Below, piece by piece: positions 44,789 to 56,279 of a stretch of DNA of 64,000 nucleotides (the first letter of the stretch is position 1; each line of letters begins with the position of its first letter). The notes below the pieces were generated by a model, which saw only the letters and a list, made by a program, of their open reading frames with translations, made no database searches and was not told the DNA's origin. The translations under genes were made by a program, and so were the position numbers. Source of the stretch: Myotis daubentonii (taxonomy: Eukaryota; Chordata; Mammalia; Chiroptera; Vespertilionidae). Location of the stretch: positions 64,275,623 through 64,339,622 of the forward strand of contig NC_081861.1 in the NCBI RefSeq assembly GCF_963259705.1, given 5' to 3'.

Positions 44789-45011
44789 CTCTGACTGGTG
44801 TGGCTCAGTTGGTTGGGCATCATCCCGTGCACCAAAAGGTGGACAGTTGATTCCTCTTCAGGGCACATGCCTGGGTTTCTGGCTCAATCACAGGTAGGGG
44901 GCATGTAGGAGGCAGCTGATCAGTGTTATGCTCTCACATCCGTGTTTCTCTCTTTCTCCCTCTCTCTTCCTCACTCTCTAAAGATCAATAAAACATCTTT
45001 AAAAATAAAGT
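44789..45011 (+). mobile_element. Ves-type tRNA-derived SINE
   Basis: The head CTGACTGGTGTGGCTCAGTT carries the A box; the B box is degenerate (CAGTTGATTCCTC). The tail is ATCAATAAAACATCTTTAAA. The flanks AAAATTTATTTTTCA (44774-44788) and GAAACTTATTTTTCA (45012-45026) are a diverged duplication. Confidence 0.9.
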
Positions 45012-45026
45012 GAAACTTATTTTTCA

Positions 45027-45112
45027 ATTACAGTTGACATACCATATTATATTATGTTAGTTTCAGGTGTACAATGTAGCAATTTAGACATCATACACCT
45101 CATGAAGTGGCT
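45027..45112 (-). mobile_element. HAL1/L1 3'-end fragment, antisense
   Basis: CAGTTGACATACCATATTAT and TTTCAGGTGTACAATGTAGC are the antisense of the HAL1 3' end that appears in sense at 48990-49030. Confidence 0.6.
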
Positions 45113-45397
45113 CATGCTGTTCTGACTGAAACACCCTCCCGTTGTATCTGCTTGTGGAGATCCTACTCCCTAAAGTTCAACCCAGATGCTATTTCCTTCA
45201 GGGTTTCTTTGTTGTTTCCTTTCATATGAGTTTATTTCTTTCTCCTTTGAACCCCTCTTTATATAATTCTCAGTTCTGTCGCAGACTGTAGTTATTTGTA
45301 TTTTTGCTCTAGCTTTTCGCCAAGGGCTGAAAAGCCTCTTAGCATAGTGCCTGAAAGGCCAGACATTCAACAATTAATTTTTTAAACAACATTTTTT

Positions 45398-45441
45398 AAT
45401 TATTGAATTTTTTAGAGAGGGAGGGCAAGAGGAGAGAGGAG

Positions 45442-45507
<66 letters not shown>

Positions 45508-45659
45508 TGAGAGAGAAACATCGATTGATTACCTCCCATACACGCCCCGACCAGAAATGGAGCCCCAAACCAGGAACCTTTTCTGACTGGGAATCAAATC
45601 TGCAAACTTCCAGTGCACAGGATGAGGCGCCAGCCAACTGAGCCACACCGGTCATGGCG
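45398..45659 (-). mobile_element. Ves-related SINE with expanded (GA)n
   Basis: The tRNA end is at the right (GCCAACTGAGCCACACCGGT on the plus strand). The TC-rich region near the tail has expanded to about 70 bp of pure GA on the plus strand (45438-45505), a microsatellite born inside the SINE. Confidence 0.88.
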
Positions 45660-47589
45660 CAACACTTAATTCTGAAATGAGTAGATCATATTCCAAGCCA
45701 TTTTTAGGTCAGATATTGTTTTTTGTTTTTTTATTCCCTCTTTCTACCCACAGTGCCTCCAGATGTTTTGGGCTATATCTGTTTTTATACATGTGAATTT
45801 CTCTAACAGTTCTTACAACTTGGCTCCCTGCAGAGTAAACACATATCTAACTATTTGTTCCTGGATGTTTTAGTTTGAGTTTCTATGTACTTTCTTTTCT
45901 GACTTATAAGTGATAGCCCATTTCTTTGTCCCTTTTGCTACGTGGTCTTGGAGTTAAATTCAACTGTACTGGAATAGAAGAGGTAATTCTAGATTCCAGG
46001 TTTACCTACCTTTTAAAAAAGTTGATAAAACTCTAGGCACCACAAGAATAATTAATTCCAAAACAAGCTAACAAAATAACATTGTAAGCTTCTTATTTTG
46101 AAAAAAAGTGGAAAAAGGGAGTTCTGTTTGCACACTTATAAAACATTCCATGTTATGCCATTAGCCACACTAAAAGTTTACTTTATACAAACTAAAAGTC
46201 ACATTCACAATTCTAATGGATTGAAAAGGGAGGGGGAATGGAGAGAGCGCTAAACATAGTCATTATGCAAAAACTCACTTTCTTCTAGAACAAGATGAAC
46301 ATTTGGGATCATCCAGAGACAGACCACTGGTGAGAAGGAGATGGTGCTAAATGCAAGCTAAACAAATAATAGGTGCAGATTTGATTTAATATCATTTAAA
46401 AATATGCCTCTATGATGCCAAATAAGAGTCTGAATATGAAATATCTTGAACATGTAACAGAGAGTGAAAGGCTTGTTTGGAACTGCACTTACATTAGTAA
46501 CACAGAAAGTCAGTATTTCAGGAATGAAAAGATTGTTTACTTCTCTAGATAATATACTCATTTTAATTAATTTAATTGTATTTCATAAACTTATTCATCT
46601 CTATGTGGAAAAATGTTCAGGATTAGAATATATTTAAAATCATCAAACACAATAAAAGAAAGCAGTAAAATTTTATTGGTCTCAATCTAATCCAAGGAGA
46701 GAGTTTCATTTTTGGTCCAATTCCTTAGAAGTTGAAGTAATGAAGTGTACAACACGTACTCTTTCCTAAGTGATCATGCCTCTGTTAACCTTATAATAGA
46801 CCTGGATATTAGAATGTGGACATTCTCACCGAGGAGATTAAATATGCTTTTATTGTAGGACTATAGTGAAATTAATCAGAATGTGAAGATTATTCTGACC
46901 CTGATAGAATAATGAGATCAGAACACAATATAAGCCATCAACATTTTTTCATCTTCTAGTTTTAGTTTCTTATTATTGAAAAGAAATAAAATTGAAGTTA
47001 ACGTGGTGCATCCAGGTGAGACCTCAAACTCTATTGGCCCTGGTTTGGCCATTAACTAGTATATGGCTTTGAATAAGTCCCTTCTGGTCCTCAATTTCTT
47101 TACTTACATGTTTCCTCTTTAAATACCAATATTTCATAATTCTAAATAAGTGAGAAGATTAGGGTTCTGCTCTGATGGCAGTACTTAAAAGAAATAGGAA
47201 CTTCTTCTATAGAAAAGTAGAGGGTACTTTACCTGACTGAATCTGTCTCCTTGAATGCCAAGTGAGTGCTGTGTGGTCTTTATGTAGGCTCCATCCCACA
47301 TAGAAATGGCCCAAGTCCCACTATGGACCACAGATTCTTAATTTAAAACAAATGAAGTCTTTTAAAGCTTCTTATCAATGCTTAATTTTTTAATTGAAAA
47401 TTAAATTACTGGAAGCCAAGACCTCGCCTTGTGATATATGAGAAGGCTTTTGTATCATTCATTACAAGGTCAATGCCTAAAACACAGGGACAGATTTCTG
47501 CTCTGGTGGTAGAAGGTACATTTTTCTATGGCAACATTTAGGGTTTCTCACTGTGCCTGGGATAAAACTTTATTTACCACCCACTCTTC

Positions 47590-47638
<49 letters not shown>

Positions 47639-47879
47639 TTTTCAACCTATTGCTTGTCTGAAACTATAAACTAAACACCAATATATAAAATAAAAATGTA
47701 AAAGTGAATCTCTTAGCTGAAGACATTTTCTGTATATGGAATTATTGAAAGCTTGCTGGTCCTCAGCTGTTACAATTGTATTAATGCCTCTTTTAAAGGA
47801 TGGATCTTTTATGTTTCCTATGCTTGCAATTATAGACCAAATGTAACATTTAAAATGGCCTTTTCTTCAAACAAGATGA
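45660..47879. other. Non-coding stretch with MIR and CA microsatellite
   Basis: A MIR-like core is seen at about 47030-47160 (CTTTGAATAAGTCCCTTCTG, CTCAATTTCTTTACTTACAT). A (CA)n run of about 47 bp lies at 47590-47636. Otherwise AT-rich and unrecognised. Confidence 0.45.
47590..47636. repeat. (CA)n microsatellite
   Basis: About 23 CA repeats. Confidence 0.97.
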
Positions 47880-48187
47880 GCTCAAAGAGGCCCACACCAA
47901 GACACATCATAATTAAAATACCAAAGGTTAAAGACAAAGAGAGAATCTTAAAAGCCAAAAGAGAAAAGCAGTTAGTTACCTACAAGGGAGCTCCAATAAG
48001 ACTGTCGGTTGATTTCTCAACAGAAACTTTGCAGGCCAGAAGGGAGTGGCAAGAAATATTCAAAGTGATGAAAAGCAAGGACAGACAACCAAGATTACTC
48101 TCCCCAGCAAACCTATCATTGAGAATTGAAGGAGAGGTAGTTTCCCAGATAAGAATAAGCCAAAGGAGTTCATCACCACCAAACTAA
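47880..48187 (+). pseudogene. HAL1/L1 ORF1 C-terminal part
   Basis: The frame reads SSKRPTPRHIIIKIPKVKDK, then YKGAPIRLSVDFSTETLQAR and REWQEIFKVMKSKDRQPRLL, the RRM and C-terminal domain of the ORF1 RNA-binding protein. The N-terminal coiled coil is absent because of 5' truncation, and the frame shifts shortly after LSLRIEG (about 48130), after which FITTK-like sequence appears in another frame. Confidence 0.88.
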
Positions 48188-48464
48188 TATTACAATAAAT
48201 GTTAAAGGCTCTCTCCCTTAAGAAAAAGAAGAAAAAATATGAACAATAAATGCCAATAAATACATATCTATCAGCAAATGAATCTAAAAAACAAAATAAG
48301 CAAACAAGCAGAACAAAAACAGATTAACAGATATAGAGAACATTTTGATGGTTTTTAGATGGGAGGGGGTTAGGGGGAAGGGTGAAAAAGGTGAAGGGAT
48401 TAAGAAGTATGAATTGGTAGTTACAGAACACTCAAGGGGATGTAAAGTACAGCACAGTCAATAA

Positions 48465-48904
48465 TTCTATATAATAAAAGGCTAATATGCAAATTGTCCC
48501 ACTGGCAGGAGTTCAACCAACTGGGAGTTAGATGACAACCAGGGGGCGGGGCGGAATATGGCGGGCATTGGTGATGCAGTGCTGGCAGCGGGTGGCAGTG
48601 GAGGTGCTGCCAGCCCCAATGGGCCCTGACAAGAGCGGGACTGTGGTGGAATGATGGAACAGGCAAGCAGGTGGTTCTAGGCCAAGGTGAGGGGCAAGTG
48701 GGGGCCCTAATTGCCCTGCTGGTCACCCCAAATATGGTGACCGGCAGTGGCGGGGGGGGTGGGGCCAGCAAGAGGGTGGCACCAGGCCAAGGTGGTGCGA
48801 GCAGGGGCCCCAGTCACCCCACTGGTCATCCCACAGATCAGCCCTGATCGCTGGCCAGGCCTAGGGACCCTATCTGTGCACGTATTTCTGCACCGGGCCT
48901 CTAG
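48465..48904 (+). mobile_element. Monomeric non-autonomous Helitron inside HAL1
   Basis: It starts TTCTATATAATAAAAGGC and ends CACCGGGCCTCTAG, with a stem formed by TGTGCAC and CTGCAC just upstream. Removing 48465-48904 joins CAATAA to TATTGTAATA, which restores the known HAL1 3' UTR text with insertion exactly between A and T. The 5' terminal TC has mutated to TT. At 440 bp it has no coding. Confidence 0.92.
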
Positions 48905-49089
48905 TATTGTAATAACTATGTAGAGTGTTGGATGGGTATGAGATTTATCAGGATAATCATTTACTAAGTTACATAATGTCTAATCATTGGGAAGTACACC
49001 TGAAACTAACATAATATTATATAATTAAAAAATAGAAAAATATTTATTTTTAAAAATATAGTGTATTGCAACATATACAGGTATATATA

Positions 49090-49175
49090 TAGGGTGGGGC
49101 AAAAGTAGGTTCATAGTTGTTCTTATGGAAAATAATATAATAATTAATAAATAATAATACAAGAATAAACTGTTA
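49090..49175 (+). mobile_element. Half of a mariner-type MITE
   Basis: TAGGGTGGGGCAAAAGTAGG and AAAATAATATAATAATTAAT match one end of a known mammalian mariner MITE. The expected inverted right end is absent, so it is truncated. Confidence 0.65.
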
Positions 49176-49231
49176 AAATGGCCTTTTTCTTCATATATTT
49201 TAAAATAATTTTTAAAAGAATCTTAAAATAG

Positions 49232-49439
49232 CCCAGCCGGCGTGCCTCAGTAGTTGAGTGTCGACCTATGAAGCAGGAGGTCACAGTTCGATTCCTGGTC
49301 AGGGTACATGCCCAGGTTTCGGGCTCCATCCCCAGTGAGGCATGTGCAGGAGGCAGCTGATAAATGATTCTCTCTCATCATTAACATTTCTATTTCTCTT
49401 TCCCTCTCCTTCTCTGAAATAATTAAAAATATATTTTTA
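49232..49439 (+). mobile_element. Ves-type tRNA-derived SINE
   Basis: The perfect 18-bp duplication AAAAGAATCTTAAAATAG lies at 49214-49231 and 49440-49457. The B box reads CAGTTCGATTCCTGG and the A box CGTGCCTCAGTAGTTGAG. The tail is AAAATATATTTTTAA. Confidence 0.95.
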
Positions 49440-49457
49440 AAAAGAATCTTAAAATAG

Positions 49458-50350
49458 AGTATTTAGTACAAGGAAAGTATGGAGTTTATACTGAGCAGAA
49501 AGACAAAATCAGGTTAACAAATTCTTCATATTGTATATTGTAGGATAAAAGTATGAAAACTTTAGTTATGTTCCTTGAGGCCAGAAAGATATTTATTAAT
49601 ACTCAGTATGATTAGTTGATATGTACTTGGAGATTTTGATTTTAGCATTACATTTAATCAATTCATTAAGATAATTTATTCCAATCTAAGAGCAAATGTA
49701 GGAACAAGATAGTTTCTGAGAGTATTTTTGAAAGAAGTAACCAAGATAAGGAAGTGTATTCTCTAGAGTGTCTTCAATCTGAGAGGCACTGGCTACCATC
49801 ATAGGGAAGTCATACTACTAAACGGTAATAGAGTTGGGAGGGAGCAGTCTGGGGCAGAGGAAATTGTCATCGTTATGAAAACTACTATTCTGCTGTATGG
49901 AGGTGCCATTTTGAAAACTTTTCATTATTCAAATATCTCATCCTTTTTATAAGTTATGGATAGTCTAAGGAATATTTTATTAAAGCCTTTAAGTGATCTT
50001 CAGTGATAAACTTAAAGCAAACACTGCAGATTTCTTTTGCTTTGTTTCTTGGGTAATGAAAAAAATGAACTCCAAAATAGGAAACACATTTTTAAAAAGA
50101 CATTTTAAAGTCTCTCTGCTTCTTTAATATTACCAGTTTGTCACTCAGCATAACGCAAGATGTAACACTAATTTCTTCAGAGAGTAAAAAATAGGTTAAT
50201 TTACGTGTAGGATCTACCAGGTGCAGTGAGGCTGGAATGCTTACTATTAGGACAGATTCCCCAACCATCAATTCCACCTGTGCAGCTCGCACTGAAATCA
50301 ACAGGAATCATGGAGCAACTCAATTTTTTCATGTAGCTGCAGATCTTAAA
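49458..50350. other. Non-coding AT-rich stretch
   Basis: No repeat or gene is recognised. Confidence 0.4.
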
Positions 50351-50360
50351 AGTATCCAAG

Positions 50361-50564
50361 CCCAGCTGGCGTGGCTCAGTGGTTGACCTATGTACCCGGA
50401 GGTCATGGTTCTATTCCCAGTATGGGCACGTGCCCAGGTGGGGGCTCTATCCCCGGGGGGGGGGGGGTAGTACAGGAGGCAGCCAATCCATGATTCTCAT
50501 CATTGATGTTTCTGTGTCTCTCTTCCTCTCCCTTCCTCTCTGAAATCAATAAAAATATTTTTAC
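50361..50564 (+). mobile_element. Ves-type tRNA-derived SINE
   Basis: The flanks AGTATCCAAG (50351-50360) and AGTACCCAAG (50565-50574) give a 10-bp duplication. A run of about 15 G (near 50455) replaces the usual GTAGGGGG segment, probably slippage. Confidence 0.9.
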
Positions 50565-50813
50565 AGTACCCAAGACCTCAATTGTATGTAAATGCTGTGT
50601 TTTCATAGAAAATGGATGAATTTGTGCATTCCACAATAATGCTATGCATAACTTGCATAATAAGGAACCATGATTTCACCAGACTGAAGATCACAACCTA
50701 AACAAAGAAAAAATTACAGTCTCATCTCTGCCTTGGCCTTGGACCAGGTCTCCACTGGCAAAGCTAAGTAGATGGTTGTATTTTTATTGTTATTGTTCAA
50801 GGATTGAATTTTT

Positions 50814-51018
50814 TATATTTTATTGATTTTTTTACAGAGAGGAAGGGAGAGAGATAGAGAGAAACATCAATGAGAGACAAACATCGATCAGCTGCCTCCT
50901 GCACACACCCTACTGGGGATGTGCCTGCAACCAAGGTACATGCCCTTGACCGGAATTCAACCTGGGACCCTTCAGTCCGCAGGTCGACGCTCTATCCACT
51001 AAGTCAAATCAGTTAGGG
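50814..51018 (-). mobile_element. Ves-type tRNA-derived SINE
   Basis: The perfect 16-bp duplication CAAGGATTGAATTTTT lies at 50798-50813 and 51019-51034. The tRNA end reads GCTCTATCCACTAAGTCAAA on the plus strand. Confidence 0.95.
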
Positions 51019-51309
51019 CAAGGATTGAATTTTTAAAAATAAATACATTAAAGTTTGAAGCAAAAGCAAAACCTAATCTTTGCTATTTAAATAATTATCA
51101 GGTCTTTTAGAATGAAAATAATATTTTGGTGGTACTAATGATGCTGTCCTCAAGAATTAGAACATAAATGTCACAAACTTGAGCAAGGCTTTGCTGAATT
51201 ACTGTGTATGTTTCTTTGTGCATGTCCACATGCATATATATTTTTTAAGTTCAAATTCCAGTTATGCTTTATTTAAGGAAGACAAGCTTTGTCAAAAAAG
51301 CTTATGAAG

Positions 51310-51522
51310 TCCTAGCTGGTTTTGCTCAGTGGATAGAGCATCGGCCTGTGGACTGAAGGGTCCCAGGTTCGATTCCGGTCAAGGGCACATTCCTGGGTTG
51401 AAGGCTCAATCCCCAGTAGGGGGCGTGTAGGAGGTAGCCAATCAATGATTCTCTCTCATCATTGATGTTTCTATCTCTCTCTCCCTCTCTCTTCCTCTCT
51501 GAAATCAATAAAAATATATTTA
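51310..51522 (+). mobile_element. Ves-type tRNA-derived SINE
   Basis: A box GCTCAGTGGATAGAGC and B box GGTTCGATTCC are intact, so its internal Pol III promoter looks well preserved. The flanks AAAAAAGCTTATGAAG and AAAAAAGAATTTATGAAG form the duplication. Confidence 0.93.
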
Positions 51523-51794
51523 AAAAAAGAATTTATGAAGAATTTTCTTACTGCTGCGCTCTTTTAAAAAACACAGGTGACAAAGCCTTTGCAAGGCATG
51601 ATCAAATTAATTTATATATAAAACGTCGTCCCTAAAATCCTAGCTTAGATGGCTGATAGGGAAGGAATTTTGCTCTGCTTTAGGAATTAGTTGAATATTC
51701 ACCTTTCTGATTGATTGAAGAAGTGGTTTTGTTTTTGTTTTTTGTTTTTAATTTCTCAAGATAGAAACTCTGTATAGCTTCTGTTACATTTCTG

Positions 51795-52475
51795 CCTTGG
51801 AAAAGTTGGTGGATTTTCCTAGGGCTGCCATATCGAAGTCCCTCAAATTCACAACAGACATTTATTCTCTCACAATTCTGGAAGTTAGAAGTCCAAAATT
51901 AAGATGCCAGCATGGTCGGTTTCTTCTGAGGCCTGTTCCGCGGAGTCTGTTGCATGCTCTCCTAGCTTCACCAGGAGCCTCTCCTCGCGCTGGTGCTTTG
52001 CTGGCATCCCTCCAATCTCTGCCTTCTTTTTCACATAGCATTCTTCTTATCTTTGTCTCTTTACATCATCTGCCCTCTGTGCATGTCGGCTTCCATGTCC
52101 ACATTTTTTTAATCCCTACCCGAGGATATGTTTTTTATATTGATTTTAGAAAGAAAGGAAGGAGAGAAAAAAACATTGATGTGAGAAACATTGATTGGTT
52201 GCCTCCTATACACTCCCAACCAGGGATCAAACCTGCAATCTTCTTTGGTGAATGGGAGGATGTTCCAACCAACTGAGTCACCCAGCCAGGGTCAAATTTT
52301 TCTTTTTTATTAGGAAATAGTCATATTGAATTAGGACCCACCCTAATGGCCTCATCTAAACTTTATCAGCTGCAAGGACCTTATTTGCATATAAGGTTAC
52401 ATTCACAGGTACTGGGGGCTTAGGAATTCAAATCTTTGGTGGAGGGGGCAACACAATTTATCCCATAACAGACGG
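51795..52475 (-). mobile_element. MLT1/MST-type MaLR LTR, antisense, with nested SINE
   Basis: The plus strand reads as antisense MaLR: TCCTAGGGCTGCCATATCG, TCACAATTCTGGAAGTTAGA, ATTGAATTAGGACCCACCCT, TAAGGTTACATTCACAGGTA and ACACAATTTATCCCATAACA. It is interrupted by the SINE at 52128-52293. MaLR are ancient ERVL-related non-autonomous LTR retrotransposons. Confidence 0.82.
52128..52293 (-). mobile_element. Older tRNA-derived SINE nested in MaLR
   Basis: The tRNA end reads TCCAACCAACTGAGTCACCC on the plus strand, and AACCAGGGATCAAACCTGC is the B box complement. It is of the short type. Confidence 0.85.
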
Positions 52476-52714
52476 AAAGTTGAAATCTGAAATTAGAGCA
52501 AAAACAGAAAAGGGAGGACAGTTTGGTGACAGATTTACATTAGTTGAACAGAAATAAGCAGAGGTGTCATGTGGGATTCTGAACTATTCTGATAACTAGT
52601 AGACCACAGACCAAGAATGTTTAGATAAGATAGGCAGGAGCAGGTTTTACTGAAGATTTAGCTAGATGATGGGCCAATATCCCCAAAGGTTAAAGAGTCC
52701 ATGCAAGCATCCTC

Positions 52715-52880
52715 ATTCAGAGGATATTAGCTGTGTGATTGGGACAAGCTTCAGTTCTCTCACTTGCAAAAGTAATAAATAGTGCCTCCTCACATGAATA
52801 TTAGCAAGAAAAAATGAATTATTTTACATAAAGCATTTAGAAAAATTTCTGCTACAAATAAGTACTTTATGAGTTTGATG
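52715..52880 (+). mobile_element. MIR SINE
   Basis: TAGCTGTGTGATTGGGACAA, TTCTCTCACTTGCAAAAGTA and CATAAAGCATTTAGAAAAAT follow the MIR order. Confidence 0.68.
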
Positions 52881-53019
52881 TTATTTTAATAGAATGGCTC
52901 TGAACCTCGCTTTTCACACATAGGGATATACTGTGCATATCTTCCTCAGAGTCCTTTCTTTTGTAAGGAATCAGGGACTTTACTTGGGTAGAGTAATGAT
53001 TTTTGTTTTTTTTGTGTGT

Positions 53020-53095
53020 TTTTTTTTAAAAAACAGCTTTATTTAGGTATAATTGACATAATAAATTGCACTTACTTAAAGTAAAAAAAGTCGAT
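53020..53095 (-). mobile_element. L1 3'-end fragment, antisense
   Basis: CAGCTTTATTTAGGTATAAT followed by TGACATAATAAATTGCAC is antisense old L1 3' sequence, preceded by a T run. A related fragment lies at 55310. Confidence 0.65.
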
Positions 53096-54599
53096 GCAAT
53101 ATTCATGGGCATGGAGTTCATAGAGTACAGAGTGATTGCTCTCTGTGTTATATTATTTTGCTTGTTTTGAACATATATGTTCATGATTATCAAATGAGCT
53201 CAGATTCCTAAAGTGGATTCTGCTATTTATTGAGACTGATATATAAATGATAGAGTAGATGCTAGATTCCTCCATGCAGGCTGTTAAAAAAAAATCTGCT
53301 GGAGTAAATAACCCTGATACAAGAACACAGCCTTGGAACTGGCCTGATATTAAGAAGTAATGTATTAATCCCACGTTTCAGAGTGTCCTGGGAAAAAGCA
53401 TTTTAATTAAAGTTTGGAGATACATTATTAGTTAGATTAACTATGATTGGTACAGAATAAAAGAGAGATTTTTTGTTATTTAATTATACTTTAGGCCGAT
53501 TACTTTAAATATTGCTCAGTAATAATTATTTAAGTTATTTATAAATATCTTATTTATAAGATTATTTCATTTGATTTGATTATTTAATTCTATTTCACCA
53601 GGTAATCTTATTTAAGTTCAATTCTTAAAAACAGTAATTTTATTCGTTTTAAAAATTAAGGCATAGAACATTTTCATTTCAATTTCAATTTGCTAAATTT
53701 TATGCTTTGTAGTTCATTCAGAAAATATATCACTACTTGGTGGCAATGTATTCTGAAGCTGGGGGAAATCTAATTGGAAAAGGCAGATCTCCTAAGAATT
53801 GGATGTGTACTCAAACTCTCAGGTGGCGGCAGCATCACAGCATGCAAAAAATTGGTACCTGTGTCATAATCTCTGCTGAAGTAAATATAACCATGTCACA
53901 TTCTTCACTGAAATATGTTGGTGGCCTTTGAGGAGGATAATAAACATTAGCAACCAAGAGATATATCTCAATCTCTTTATGTAGTCAAAATTAAAGTTTT
54001 TGGCTGTGTGTAATCACCATGACATTTTGCATCTTTAATAACTACTTCAAGTTAAAAGCAGTATTTCTGTAAATTATTGTCTTTCTTCAACTCCTTATGG
54101 AGTTTCCCTGTGGAAGAAGACAGTCTTTGAAGTCATGGAAGGAATGATGATGAAAATATAGTCATTTATTTTTAACAAAAGACTCATTACCATTGACACT
54201 ATCTTTGCAAGCTTTATAAACATGTTTGGTTTTTTTCCCCCCAAAGTAGCTAAATGAACAATGTGCTACCAATGTGTTTAGCGACTCTAAACAATGGAGT
54301 ATGTTGTCATGAATTGTTAAGTAGCTGAAGAAGCCTTAGTGTTAAGGAAGTATTGTATGGTTCTATTGCCCGCACTGGCTTTAGAGCGCAGTACAGGGAG
54401 TCAGTCAACATCATACCAGAGCTTTGATCAACTCAGGGGTGACTTCAAGAAAGCTACCTTCTCAGGTTCTCGGGGTACTTTTTTTTTTTTTTTTTTTTTT
54501 AAGAATGAACAGATTGGGACAAGTTAACCACCAAAGTTCTTTCTGGTTGGTGGCCTTGGAGTAATAGTGATAATCGCTTTCCTTTCGAAATTTCACGCT
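53096..54599. other. Non-coding AT-rich stretch
   Basis: There is a poly-T run of about 22 near 54479-54500. No element ends and no credible open frame. Confidence 0.4.
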
Positions 54600-54780
54600 T
54601 TGATTATAAAATAAAATGCAGATACAGAAAAACACACACAAAACAAATGAATAGTTTAATGAACTATTGTGAGGGAAGTATGTGTGTAACCACCACCTAG
54701 GTCAAGAAATAAAACTTTGCCAACGACCCTGTGGGCCTCTTCCTGTGCCCCATTGAAATATCAACCTCATCTTCACTCAG
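54600..54780 (+). mobile_element. Old L1 3'-region fragment
   Basis: CACCACCTAGGTCAAGAAAT, then AAAACTTTGCCAACGACCCT and GCCTCTTCCTGTGCCCC resemble sense-strand 3' sequence of old L1 subfamilies. Confidence 0.55.
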
Positions 54781-54795
54781 AAGTAACCAGTATCT

Positions 54796-54998
54796 CCCGG
54801 ACGCTGTAGCTCAGTGGTTGCGCATTGACCTATGAACCAGGAGGTCACAGTTAGATTCTCGGTCAGGGCACATCCCGGGTTGCAGGCTTAATCCCCAGTT
54901 GGGGGTGTGCAGGAGGCAGCGGATTAATGATTCTTTTTCATCATTGATGTTTCTATCTCTCTCTCCCTCTTCCTTCCTCTCTGAAATTGATTTTTTTA
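54796..54998 (+). mobile_element. Ves-type tRNA-derived SINE
   Basis: The flanks AAGTAACCAGTATCT (54781-54795) and AAGTAACCACTATCT (54999-55013) differ once. A box GCTGTAGCTCAGTGGTTG; the B box is degenerate (CAGTTAGATTCTC). Confidence 0.93.
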
Positions 54999-55067
54999 AA
55001 GTAACCACTATCTTTATTTTTCAAATAAGCCATCATTTATTTGCATTCATTCAATTCAATTATTTTA

Positions 55068-55284
55068 TTTTACTTTTTATATTTTATTGATTTTTTACAG
55101 AGAAGAAGGGAGAGGGATAGAGAGTTAGAAACATCGACAAGAGAGAAAATCGATCAGCTGCCTCCTGCACACCCCCCAATGGGCTATGCCCGCAACCAAG
55201 GTACATGCCCTTGACCGGAATTGAACCTGGGACCCTTTAGTCCGCAGGCTGATGCTCCATCCACTGAGCCAAACCGGTTAGGGC
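55068..55284 (-). mobile_element. Ves-type tRNA-derived SINE
   Basis: The perfect 17-bp duplication TCAATTCAATTATTTTA lies at 55051-55067 and 55285-55301. It is the convergent neighbour of the SINE at 54796. Confidence 0.95.
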
Positions 55285-55309
55285 TCAATTCAATTATTTT
55301 AAATTTATC

Positions 55310-55540
55310 AATCAACTTTATTGAGTTATAATTTACATATAGTAAAATGCACTTATCCTAAGTGTACTGTTTGATTGGTTTTAACAAATATATGCACTCA
55401 TGTAACCAGACGCTAAATTAAGATATAAAATATTTTAATGTTTCTATATGCCCCTTTGCAGTTAGCTCACTGCCCTCCTCCATTCTCAGCCCTAGGCAAC
55501 CACTGTTTTTCTTTTAGCACGTTCTATGTGTGTCACTGTG
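55310..55540 (-). mobile_element. Old L1 3'-region fragment, antisense
   Basis: ATCAACTTTATTGAGTTATA, TTTACATATAGTAAAATGCA and CTCAGCCCTAGGCAACCACT are antisense L1 3' sequence. Confidence 0.7.
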
Positions 55541-55589
55541 TTTTAGAGAGTGAACTAAGGAATAAACCCAGGCTTTTTCATCAAGACAA

Positions 55590-55682
55590 TTACCAATTCT
55601 GTTTTGCTTACCAATGTATCACCCAGCACCAAGTATCGTGTGTGGGCAATAGCAAGCACTCAATAAATATCTATAAAATGTA
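55590..55682 (+). mobile_element. L2/MIR 3'-end fragment
   Basis: ATCACCCAGCACCAAGTATC and AGCACTCAATAAATATCTAT are the common ancient tail. Confidence 0.55.
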
Positions 55683-56279
55683 AGCCCAAGAAATATACAA
55701 ATAGACAATATTTTCTTTTATATCTAGTTAGTAGGACATCATAGAAGAGTTTTGGCCATAAGAATGAAATGATTACAGTTGTACTTTAGGAAGATTAAGC
55801 TAGTGGCAGTGTACAGGATAGATCAGAAAAGAAGGGACAGTTGGCAAAGACCAGTAAGGCGAAAATTATAGTGGTCTAGACAAGAAATAATGAGGGACTG
55901 AACCAGGTGACTGTCTTAGGAGGGGACTTTGTGAAGGGACACTCTAGACCATTGTTCCTATCATACATTATTAGCCTTCTCCATTGAGCAGTCTTTTCTT
56001 TTTAAACTAGAAGAATACCAGATAAAATTATTAAAATTTTGCTGATTTAGGAATTTTACATCTGTGGATTCATATCTAATGTCTCACCCAAAATATGGGG
56101 CATCATCTTTTATCCTGGCTATGTATGCTACAGATGTATACCATTACACTCTTGCAGAATCCCCAGGGATCTTCCCTTAAGCATAGTGGTAATTTCTGAA
56201 AAATTTTTATGTTTGCCAAAATGTTAAGGTGTGGTATTTTAGAAATGTGTGTCCTCCCTTCCACAACCTCTCTTTTCTA
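55683..56279. other. Non-coding stretch, no element recognised
   Basis: Its left half (55740-55950) resembles ancient-repeat text like that at 58800-60900 (AGTGGTCTAGACAAGAAATA), but it is too decayed to name. Confidence 0.3.

Larger units (their letters stand above)
47880..49035 (+). mobile_element. 5'-truncated HAL1-type element split by a Helitron
   Basis: It begins within ORF1 and passes straight to a 3' UTR (AAATGAATCTAAAAAACAAA, then GGTTAGGGGGAAGGGTGAAA). The 3' UTR is cut at 48464 by a Helitron and resumes at 48905 with TATTGTAATAACTATG and the 3' end GGGAAGTACACCTGAAACTA. No ORF2 lies between ORF1 and the tail, as in the element at 1845-4478, although the 3' UTR text differs. Confidence 0.8.

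Noticed and set aside
51310..51400. tRNA gene, because of good A and B boxes
   Set aside because: The sequence is the head of a Ves SINE with a body, tail and target duplication. It does not fold as a complete tRNA with its own 3' end.
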